Part shown: in pieces, positions 24,329 through 31,272 of the stretch
Position numbering within the stretch: the first letter of the stretch is position 1
Layout of the letters: every line of letters begins with the position of its first letter
From: Actinomycetes bacterium
GTDB lineage: Bacteria; Actinomycetota; Actinomycetes; Actinomycetales; Microbacteriaceae
Length of the DNA: 45,196 nucleotides
Reading direction: 5' to 3'
NCBI GenBank assembly: GCA_030426515.1
Contig: JAUHYM010000004.1
Coordinates: forward strand, 1 to 45,196
Position numbers and translations under genes: made by a program
The notes under the pieces: generated by a model
Databases searched by the model: none
Seen by the model: the letters and a program-made list of their open reading frames with translations, nothing else
What the model was told of the DNA's origin: nothing

Positions 24329-25284
24329 CGCTGACTCAGCCCGCGCCGCAACTCACCGTCTGCGTAGTCACGTACTCCCGCCCTGATTACCTTGCGCGCT
24401 GTCTGTCGTCGTTGCGGAAGAACCTCACCCTTCGCGTTCAGATAGTAGTGGTTGATGCCACCGCGAAGAGCGACCGCGCGGCCGTCGCTGCGAGATTCCC
24501 GGGCATCGAGTATGTCCATGCGCCTCAGTTGGCCGGGTGGATGACTCGGTCGCGAAACAAAGCACTTCTCTACGCGGAAGGTGATGTCATCGCGTTTCTT
24601 GACGACGACGTGGTCATTCGTCGTGGATGGGACGTGGCCGTTCTACGCGCATTTGCGGACTCGACCGTCCAGGCCGTCGGCGGACGAACGTGCAACGATG
24701 TTCCTGGGGATGACACATATGATCGTCCGATCGGTCGACTCCTCGACGATGGAACGCTGACGGCCGGCTTTGGTGTCAGGGGGACTCGCCTCGTCGAGAT
24801 CGACCACGGGATCGGAGCGAACATGTCTTTTCGCCGCGCGATTCTGGCGCAGCTTGGTGGCTTTCGGGACGACTACCCCGGGACAGCAATGCGTGAAGAC
24901 ACCGACATGTTCTTGCGCGTGCGGAGGGCCGGTGGCCGCGTGGTGTTCGCTCCAGACGCCGCCGTGGATCACCTCCCCGCTCCGCACGTCCGTGGGAAGC
25001 GGTTCGACGTTCGCTACGAGCTCTATGGCATTCGAAATCACATGGTGCTACTCGCCCGAGACCAGGGGGCGTCGTCTCCGACTCTTCGGATGTGGGCCGC
25101 CAGCCGGTTCAGGCAAGGAGTATCGCTGCCAACACTCCGCCGCAGGCTCAAGCGACTGGCGATTCTCGCTATCGGCCTGATGTGGGGTAGCTTCGCCGTG
25201 CTTCGGTGCGCGAAGTGGCACCCGCTGCCAGCAGAAAGGAGCGGGCCCTCAGCTCAACGAATCCGTCGCGCGCTCTCGCGGTAG
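24325..25284 (+). CDS. GT2 family glycosyltransferase
   Basis: About 319 residues from the ATG that overlaps the upstream stop. LTVCVVTYSRPDYLARCLSS and IVVVDATA form the first half of the GT-A fold. TRSRNKALLYAEGDVIAFLD is followed by DD at 94-95. REDTDMFLRVRRAGG supplies the acidic E-D segment typical of rhamnosyl- and related transferases. A hydrophobic stretch near residues 278-296 (LAILAIGLMWGSFAVLR) may anchor the C-terminus. It converges on the ABC exporter gene with 11 bases between the stops. Confidence 0.87.
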   Translation: MTLTQPAPQLTVCVVTYSRPDYLARCLSSLRKNLTLRVQIVVVDATAKSDRAAVAARFPGIEYVHAPQLAGWMTRSRNKALLYAEGDVIAFLDDDVVIRRGWDVAVLRAFADSTVQAVGGRTCNDVPGDDTYDRPIGRLLDDGTLTAGFGVRGTRLVEIDHGIGANMSFRRAILAQLGGFRDDYPGTAMREDTDMFLRVRRAGGRVVFAPDAAVDHLPAPHVRGKRFDVRYELYGIRNHMVLLARDQGASSPTLRMWAASRFRQGVSLPTLRRRLKRLAILAIGLMWGSFAVLRCAKWHPLPAERSGPSAQRIRRALSR

Positions 25285-25295
25285 GACATCGGTGG

Positions 25296-27107
25296 TCAGC
25301 GTAGATCCCCAAGCTCGACCAGTCGTGCAAATTCCTCGCTTGACTGGCGTACCTCAGTGAACGTCCCGCGGGCGTTGATGCGACCGTCCTTGAGAAACAC
25401 GAGATCGTCCGCTCCACGGACGGTCGACAGTCGATGGGCGACAATGATCACTGTCAACTGTCCGTGCAGGTCGGCGAGGGTATCCGTAATCTCGCGTTCT
25501 GTCATGTTGTCAAGCGCGGATGTCGCCTCGTCGAGCACGAGTACCGCCGGCCGATGGTACATCGCGCGCGCCAGACCTAACCGCTGGCGTTGTCCGCCTG
25601 ACAAGCGCACCCCCCGTTCGCCGACCACCGTTTCCATACCGTGAGGGAGCTGCGCGACGACATCCGTCAGTCGTGCCATCGATATAACCTCGGCTACACG
25701 GGAACGGTCGATCAGCTGGTCTTGGACGCCGAACGCCACGTTGGCTGCCAACGTGTCGTTAATGAGGAACACGTCTTGCGGAACCACGCCGAGAGATGCG
25801 TACCAGGTCGCCGGATCATCGGTGACCGATCTTCCGCCGCACTCGACTTCGCCAGATGTGGGCGAGACGAGACCGAGGATCAAATCGAGCAGTGTGCTCT
25901 TTCCCGCCCCGCTTGATCCCACAAACGCCACGGTGCTGTGGCGAGCGATCGTAAGGGTGACACCGTGCAGCACTGGCTCTTCGGCATCGGGGTATCGGTA
26001 GGTGACATCCCGCAATGTGATGTCTCCTGAGTATCGTCGCCCATCAGTCGGACGCTCGTCATGAGTGCCCCCGGTGTCCAGTTCAGCCACGGACGCCGAA
26101 ACGATGCGCAGACCCGCCCGGTTTGCGCGGATCGTGGCCATCGACGCTGCAACCCGGTTGAGAGTGGGCAGACCGCGAAGGGAAGCTGCGGCGAAGACAC
26201 CGAGCACGGTGACCGCCTGCCCCGGCGTGCCGGTGTTGAACAGAACGATTGAGATGCCGGCGATCGTCAGAACGAAGCCGATCTCGAGCGCGTGGCGGGG
26301 CGCTTCAGAGACGATGGCCAACATCCGCCCAGCGTGAGCACGACGAAGACGGGCTCGCTTGTATCCCTCAACGAATTGTTGTGCGCTCGACGTCAGCCGC
26401 GCTTCGCGGAACCCGTTGAGACCTGGCATGAGGTAATTCCACGCTTCGAGGCTCGCATCGGCGAGTTCCTCGCCGATCAACGCTTGCTTGTGACGGAGCG
26501 CGCGTTGAAGTCCGAAGACGAAGCAGGCGAAGATGACAACCGTCATCAGCGTCACGAGAGGAGCCGTGATCGCGAGAACGAGGACGATACCGCCGAGCAG
26601 AAGCAAGTCTGTGATGAGGCTGAGCATCGACAAGAGGACGGATGTCGCCTGGGCCGTACTGTCATTGACGTTGCGGTAGACCTCGCTCATGCGCCGAGCG
26701 CGATGGTCGGCGTATGGCGCGAGCATGTACCGCCGCATCAGTTCCGTGGCCGACAACGCCGAGATGCGGGAAGTTCGGCCGATCAGCCACCACTTGAACG
26801 CGATCGTGGCCCCGCTCTTCACGACAAAGAGCAGAGCGATGACGCATGCGATGGTGGGGATGAGAATTGCGGGGTCCGTGGTACCTGCCATCTCTTCGAG
26901 CGCTGAGATAGTTGCGGAACCTCCCGCGGTTCCTGTCGCGAGCTGCGTGAGCGGCACCATCGCAGCGACGCCCAGCATGTCCATGACTGCAAGAACAATC
27001 GAGACGGCGATCGTCGCCGTCAGCCAGCCAGCAGGGCGGGTTCCCGCCATCCGGAGCATGAGTCGCAGGTGCGCGATCATTCCCGGATCGTCGGCTGTCG
27101 TGCCCAT
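25296..27107 (-). CDS. ABC exporter, PglK-like flippase candidate
   Basis: About 603 residues with fused membrane and ATPase domains. About six transmembrane segments lie between residues 28 and 310. The nucleotide-binding domain has Walker A GSSGAGKST (397-405), signature LSGGQRQR (502-509), Walker B VLVLDEATSALD (522-533) and switch His558. One chain per half indicates a homodimer. In this context the closest functional model is PglK, which flips undecaprenyl-pyrophosphate-linked oligosaccharide across the membrane. No Wzx-type flippase is seen in the window. GGGGGAGGTGAGC before the ATG is a very good ribosome binding site and fixes the start. The frame upstream to 27815 is antisense shadow. 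Confidence 0.87.
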   Translation of the reverse strand: MGTTADDPGMIAHLRLMLRMAGTRPAGWLTATIAVSIVLAVMDMLGVAAMVPLTQLATGTAGGSATISALEEMAGTTDPAILIPTIACVIALLFVVKSGATIAFKWWLIGRTSRISALSATELMRRYMLAPYADHRARRMSEVYRNVNDSTAQATSVLLSMLSLITDLLLLGGIVLVLAITAPLVTLMTVVIFACFVFGLQRALRHKQALIGEELADASLEAWNYLMPGLNGFREARLTSSAQQFVEGYKRARLRRAHAGRMLAIVSEAPRHALEIGFVLTIAGISIVLFNTGTPGQAVTVLGVFAAASLRGLPTLNRVAASMATIRANRAGLRIVSASVAELDTGGTHDERPTDGRRYSGDITLRDVTYRYPDAEEPVLHGVTLTIARHSTVAFVGSSGAGKSTLLDLILGLVSPTSGEVECGGRSVTDDPATWYASLGVVPQDVFLINDTLAANVAFGVQDQLIDRSRVAEVISMARLTDVVAQLPHGMETVVGERGVRLSGGQRQRLGLARAMYHRPAVLVLDEATSALDNMTEREITDTLADLHGQLTVIIVAHRLSTVRGADDLVFLKDGRINARGTFTEVRQSSEEFARLVELGDLR

Positions 27108-27214
27108 GCTCACCTCCCCCGTGGCGGCGCGAGAGCCACCGCGCCACACCGATCCTACGTGGCGCGCGATGCCCTGCCGTGGGCCGCCGATCGTGACAAT
27201 TGTGTAAAGCGCTG

Positions 27215-27242
27215 TTGGATCGGGTATGGAATCCATTAGCAT
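27215..27242 (+). promoter_or_regulatory. Promoter of the Tat-type secreted protein gene
   Basis: TTGGAT (27215-27220) and TAGCAT (27237-27242) are separated by 16 bases, close to a sigma-A type promoter. It is one of the few promoters here with both elements. Transcription would start near 27249, giving a leader of about 95 nt. Confidence 0.5.
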
Positions 27243-27250
27243 GGGGTTTC

Positions 27251-27268
27251 GTCCCGTCGCGACGGGAC
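27251..27268. promoter_or_regulatory. Perfect 18-bp palindrome at the predicted transcription start
   Basis: GTCCCGTCGCGACGGGAC reads the same on both strands with no loop. It lies just downstream of the TAGCAT box, a position expected for a repressor operator. As RNA it could also form a short 5' hairpin. The bound regulator, if any, is unknown. Confidence 0.5.
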
Positions 27269-27344
27269 ACGCTGTGCGGTCTGGGGAGAGCCGCACCAGC
27301 GCACAGCACTCCCCTCCACACGGAAACTTCAGGAGGGTTCCACC

Positions 27345-27893
27345 GTGAGCGAGAACAACGAGGTTGCGCCCGAGCAGCCCTCGGGCATCAGCCGCCGCAC
27401 TGTCACCAAGGCCATGGCGTGGGCCGTTCCCGCCATCGCCGTCGCTGCACCTGTACCCGCGTTCGCGGCGTCTGGGCCCAAGCCCATCGTCTCGGTGGGT
27501 ACTGCGTGCAAGAATCCGGGTGGCAGTTGCCATGTCGACGTGCTCAAGTTCGGCTACTCGGTACCAGTGACGCTCATCAACAACAGCAGCGAGGACATCT
27601 GGATCGGGACGCCACAGGTTGTGGCACAGAGCCCGTCCACACCAGTGTTCACGGGGGCCCTGTATCCAGCGGGGGCAGATTACCTCCCTGCGAGCGGCGG
27701 CACACTTCTCGTCTACTTTGTCGCACAGTCCACCAACAGTGCGAACATACAGAACGGATCCATCACGTTCGAGGTTGATTGGTTCCACGACGCGGCGAAG
27801 ACTGATCCCGACCACCTCGATGACCCGATCGTCGTCACAACCACCTGGGCGGCCACTCCGCCAAGCTGTAACTGCGGTGGTCCGACGCCGTAG
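27345..27893 (+). CDS. Tat-type secreted protein of unknown function
   Basis: A 182-residue protein from a GTG with AGGAGGG nine bases upstream. Residues 1-41 form a signal peptide of twin-arginine type: SRRTVTK (16-22), a hydrophobic AMAWAVPAIAVAAPVPAFA, and probable cleavage after AFA at 41. The mature part (about 141 residues) is rich in Val, Thr, Ser and Asn like an immunoglobulin-like beta sandwich. Two Cys lie near the start (C55, C62) and CNC (175-177) near the end, so disulfides are possible. No sorting motif or anchor is seen. It stands alone between the ABC exporter and the minus-strand glycosyltransferase operon, with its own promoter. Similar proteins are common in Microbacterium. 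Confidence 0.75.
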   Translation: MSENNEVAPEQPSGISRRTVTKAMAWAVPAIAVAAPVPAFAASGPKPIVSVGTACKNPGGSCHVDVLKFGYSVPVTLINNSSEDIWIGTPQVVAQSPSTPVFTGALYPAGADYLPASGGTLLVYFVAQSTNSANIQNGSITFEVDWFHDAAKTDPDHLDDPIVVTTTWAATPPSCNCGGPTP

Positions 27894-27929
27894 GCGCGCA
27901 GGATGCTCCGGATGCGATTCGCTAGACAG

Positions 27930-29045
27930 TCACAGCGTTTGGACCGCGCTCGCCATCTCCGAGGCGCGCGTGTTCCAGTCGGGCGGCTTCCCCTTACCCA
28001 CCGGAGCATCGGCGGCCGCGAACGCTGACGCGACTGCCGCCTTGAAGGTCGCGACATCGGCGACCGTGATGCGCGGGTCGTCGGCGTCGCGGAAACCCGC
28101 CACCGGTGTGGAGACGACGGGGCGGTCCACCGCCTGGTACTCGTACAGCTTGATCGGGTCGAGGCTGTCGGTGAACGCGTCGACCACGTGGGGGACGACG
28201 AGCACGTCGGCGTGCTGCAGGTAGCCGATCACGGCATCCGCGGGTCGGGCCCCCAGAAGCGCGACGTCGGCGTCGCGGAGGCGCCCGGTCGCGTCGTGGG
28301 CGAGGGCGTTCGGGCCGACCAGCACGAGCGTCGCCTCCCCGGCGATGCCGCACGCGATGTCGACGCACAGGTCGACGTCGAGCCGATCGGCGTGCAGCGT
28401 GCCGACGTACATTGCGGTCTTCCCCGCGGGCAGGTCGGCCGGCCGGGGTCGGGGCGTCCGGTAGGCGGCGACATCCACGCCATTGCGGATCAGCGCGATC
28501 GGCGCCGCGCCCGGCGGACGTGAGGCGCTCTTGCGACGCTGGAGCTCCGGCGAGCAGGCGACGACCTGGGCGGCGTGGGCGAGGAGGAACTCCTCCGCCT
28601 GTCGCAGGCGCTCCCGCTCGGCATCGGGGCGGTCGGCCGCCAGCCAGTCGTCGGTCATGTCGTAGAGCGTCGGCCAGCCGGTGCGGCGTGACACGGTCGC
28701 GCCGGTGAGGTCGTTGACCCACAGCAGCGGCTGAGTCATGCCGAGTCTTCGTGCCGCGCGCTCGATCTGTCGAGACAGGCGCTCATCGGCGCGCGCATCG
28801 ATTCGCCGGGGGAGCGCCTTGGCGGGACGCATCGTCCACAGCCGATCGATCTCGTGCCGCGCGCGTGGCGGACGCGCACCCTCGGGGCGAGCGCCCCGCC
28901 GCAGCTGGTGGAGCGGATCGGCCGGCGGCTCGACGAACAAGACGCGAAGATCCGGGTCCGCCGCCAGCATCCGCGACAGGAGGTGCTGGTTACGCCGCCA
29001 CACGCCGTCCCAGGCCTCGAGCGAGACCACGACGAGGTCGGTCAC
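27930..29045 (-). CDS. Glycosyltransferase, GT4/GT1-like
   Basis: About 371 residues from a GTG at 29045 that overlaps the upstream stop (GTGA). DLVVVSLEAWDGVWRRNQHL is the opening typical of GT-B enzymes of the TuaH/WsaE-like kind. YDMTDDW and IRNGVDVAAY separate the domains. The C-terminal domain has AMYVGTLHADRLDVDLCVDI, and DSLDPIKLYEYQAVDRPVVS holds the donor-binding K-x-x-E-Y motif. The family often transfers hexoses to cell-surface glycans. It is the last gene of the four-gene minus-strand operon and converges on the Tat-type protein gene, with a 36-base gap. Confidence 0.85.
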   Translation of the reverse strand: MTDLVVVSLEAWDGVWRRNQHLLSRMLAADPDLRVLFVEPPADPLHQLRRGARPEGARPPRARHEIDRLWTMRPAKALPRRIDARADERLSRQIERAARRLGMTQPLLWVNDLTGATVSRRTGWPTLYDMTDDWLAADRPDAERERLRQAEEFLLAHAAQVVACSPELQRRKSASRPPGAAPIALIRNGVDVAAYRTPRPRPADLPAGKTAMYVGTLHADRLDVDLCVDIACGIAGEATLVLVGPNALAHDATGRLRDADVALLGARPADAVIGYLQHADVLVVPHVVDAFTDSLDPIKLYEYQAVDRPVVSTPVAGFRDADDPRITVADVATFKAAVASAFAAADAPVGKGKPPDWNTRASEMASAVQTL

Positions 29046-30103
29046 GCGTGCCCGCTCGCGGTGCGGATGGCGGCGCGATACAGCGCGTCGGTGCCGTTCA
29101 CCTGGGCGTCCAGCGTGAAGCTGCGTGCCCGCGTCTCCTGCTGCTGGCGGGCGATCTGCGCGCACCCGTCGGGGTCGCGCGCGATCTCGGCCAGCAGCGC
29201 TCCGGCCGCGCGCGTGTTGCGCGGGTCGAACAGCGGCGAAGGCGTGACATCCTCGAGCAGCTCGATGTGGCCGCCGCCGCGCGCGGCGACGACGGGCAGC
29301 CCCGCGCCCATCGCTTCGAGGACCGTGAGCCCTAGGCCCTCGGTCGGGCAGGGGGCGAGCAGCACGCCAGCCGTGCTCATCAGCTCGGGGATGTCGGAGC
29401 GCTGGCCCAGGAACCGCACGGACCCCGACAGGCTCAGCCCGTCGACCAGCCGCTCGAGGGGCGCCCGTTCGCCGCCGTCGCCGGCGATGTCGAGCATCCA
29501 CCCGTCGCGCGCCAGGCCCGAGGCCGCGAAGGCGCGGATGCCGATCTCGGTGCGCTTCTCGGGCTGCAGGCGCTGGGCGATCAGCACGGTCTGCTGCGGA
29601 TTCCGCGGCACGGCCGCCCCTTCGGGCAGCCCGCTGTGCACGACGGTGCTGGGCACGCGGATCGCGTCGGCGACCGCGTCGCTGATCGCGAGGTCCGCGT
29701 CGGCGATGCGGTCGACCAGTGCATCCCAGCGGACCGGCCCGAGGCCCCCGCGCGGATGCGCGAAGTGGCGGGTGGAGACGATCGCCGGTCGGTGCGGCAG
29801 CGCACGCAGTGCGGCGGCGGCGAGGTCCGCGGCGGTCATGTGCGTGTTGACGACGTCGGCGTCCTGCGCGCGCAGCAGCGCGGCCTTCACACCGGCGGTC
29901 GTCCGCCCGCGCAGGAAGGGGATGCCGGCGGCGGTGAGCTCGGGCTCCATGCGCTCGGGTGCGCCCCCGATCACGACCACCCGGTGCCCCGCGGCGCGCT
30001 GCGCGAGCGCGAGAGTGAGGATGAACCGTTCGACGCCGGCGAAGCGGTCGGAGCGCACGGCGTGCACGATGCGCAGGGGCGCGGAACCGTGCTCACGGGC
30101 CAT
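29042..30103 (-). CDS. GT4 family glycosyltransferase
   Basis: About 353 residues from the ATG at 30103. LRIVHAVRSDRFAGVERFIL opens the N-domain, and TVLIAQRLQPEKRTEIGIRA and PTEGLGLTVLEAMGAGLPVV (E-x7-E type) complete the GT-B fold. A GTG at 30145, overlapping the previous stop, would add 14 residues and is an alternative start. The ATG is preferred because TACGCT at 30115-30110 on the minus strand lies 6 nt before it, as in leaderless genes here. Gene order and overlap tie it to its neighbours as one operon, with an internal promoter. Confidence 0.87.
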   Translation of the reverse strand: MAREHGSAPLRIVHAVRSDRFAGVERFILTLALAQRAAGHRVVVIGGAPERMEPELTAAGIPFLRGRTTAGVKAALLRAQDADVVNTHMTAADLAAAALRALPHRPAIVSTRHFAHPRGGLGPVRWDALVDRIADADLAISDAVADAIRVPSTVVHSGLPEGAAVPRNPQQTVLIAQRLQPEKRTEIGIRAFAASGLARDGWMLDIAGDGGERAPLERLVDGLSLSGSVRFLGQRSDIPELMSTAGVLLAPCPTEGLGLTVLEAMGAGLPVVAARGGGHIELLEDVTPSPLFDPRNTRAAGALLAEIARDPDGCAQIARQQQETRARSFTLDAQVNGTDALYRAAIRTASGHA

Positions 30104-30141
30104 CGCTCCAGCGTAGTCCGTGCCGGTCGCGGGTTCACCGG

Positions 30142-31272
30142 TCACGACCGGCCCTCCGCGCCCGTGTCGAGCTCCCGCAGCAGCGCCTCGTACGCGCGGG
30201 CCGTCGCTGCCCACCCGTGTTGCTCGGCCGCGGCGCGGGCGCGCGGCGCCCATGCCTCCAGGTGTGCGGCCGCGAGCTCTTCCATCCGGTCGCCGATCCG
30301 GGCGGCATCCTGGTCGATGAGATAGCCGTTCACGCCGTCTTCGATGACCTCCGGCGCGTAGCCGACGCGCGTCGCGAGAACCGGGAGTCCCGCCGCGAGA
30401 GCCTCGAGGACGACGAGGGCGTTCGCCTCGTAGCTGCTGGGCAGGATGAAGATGTCGGCGGCGTGGAGGAACAGCGGCAGGTCGAAGCGCGGACCGACGA
30501 ACAGCACGCGCTCGCGCACCCCGAGCTGCTCCGCCTGGGTCGTCGCTTCGTCGATGATGCCGGCAGACCCCCCGACGACCAGCAAGAGGACCGTGGGCGC
30601 GTGGGCGAGTGCGGCGATCGCGTGTTCCAGCCCCTTGCGGCGGAACTCGTGACCGACGAACAGCACGACGCGGTCCTCCGCGTCGAGATGAAAGGTCGCC
30701 CGCGCGGCGGCTCGCTCGTCGGGCGTGGGCGGGCGGAACCGCTGCAGGTCGACGCCGTTCGGGATGACCTCGATGCGGGGGGTGACCTTTCCGTACACCT
30801 GCCGCAGCGTGTCGGCCTCCGACTCCGACAGCGCCACGACCGCCCGGTGGATGCGGCTGCGGTAGCGGATCAGGTCTCGGAAGAACGTGAACGGGTGGGT
30901 GGGGTTGCGCAGCACGCGCCAGAGGCCCCTGCCGCGAGCGCGCATCGCCGCGACCACCACGCCGTGGTTGACGTAGACGTCGCCCACCATCGCGTTGTTG
31001 TGACAGATCGACACCGCGCCCGGGCGCGCCGCGAGGAAGCGCTGGGCGCGATACGTGCCGACCGTGGTGAACCAGACCATCCGACGCATGAGCGCGAACG
31101 CGCGGAACAGCGGCGTCTTCGGCCACGGCCGCTTCCTTCGGTACCCCGCGGTCGCCATCGTGAACGCCTCGACGGTGTGCCCGTCCGCGCGGAACTGCTC
31201 CTGCAGGTTGTAGGCGACCCCCGCGACCCCGCTGCCGGGGCCGAGGAACGGCACGATCTGCACGATGTGCAT
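30142..31272 (-). CDS. GT4 family glycosyltransferase
   Basis: A 376-residue GT-B enzyme. MHIVQIVPFLGPGSGVAGVA is the N-terminal strand and glycine-rich loop, IPNGVDLQRF is the inter-domain marker, VVLFVGHEFRRKGLEHAIAA starts the donor domain, and SSYEANALVVLEALAAGLPV is the E-x-N-x5-E donor motif. The N-domain includes a stretch after residue 60 with several aromatic and basic residues that may contact the membrane. The ATG overlaps the stop of the upstream fusion gene by one base. It probably adds one residue of the polysaccharide repeat. Confidence 0.9.
   Translation of the reverse strand: MHIVQIVPFLGPGSGVAGVAYNLQEQFRADGHTVEAFTMATAGYRRKRPWPKTPLFRAFALMRRMVWFTTVGTYRAQRFLAARPGAVSICHNNAMVGDVYVNHGVVVAAMRARGRGLWRVLRNPTHPFTFFRDLIRYRSRIHRAVVALSESEADTLRQVYGKVTPRIEVIPNGVDLQRFRPPTPDERAAARATFHLDAEDRVVLFVGHEFRRKGLEHAIAALAHAPTVLLLVVGGSAGIIDEATTQAEQLGVRERVLFVGPRFDLPLFLHAADIFILPSSYEANALVVLEALAAGLPVLATRVGYAPEVIEDGVNGYLIDQDAARIGDRMEELAAAHLEAWAPRARAAAEQHGWAATARAYEALLRELDTGAEGRS

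Noticed and set aside
27345-27893. The Tat-type protein as a peptide precursor for the PqqD-like protein
   Set aside because: It is 182 residues with an export signal and no leader/core pattern, and lies 14 kb from the PqqD gene.
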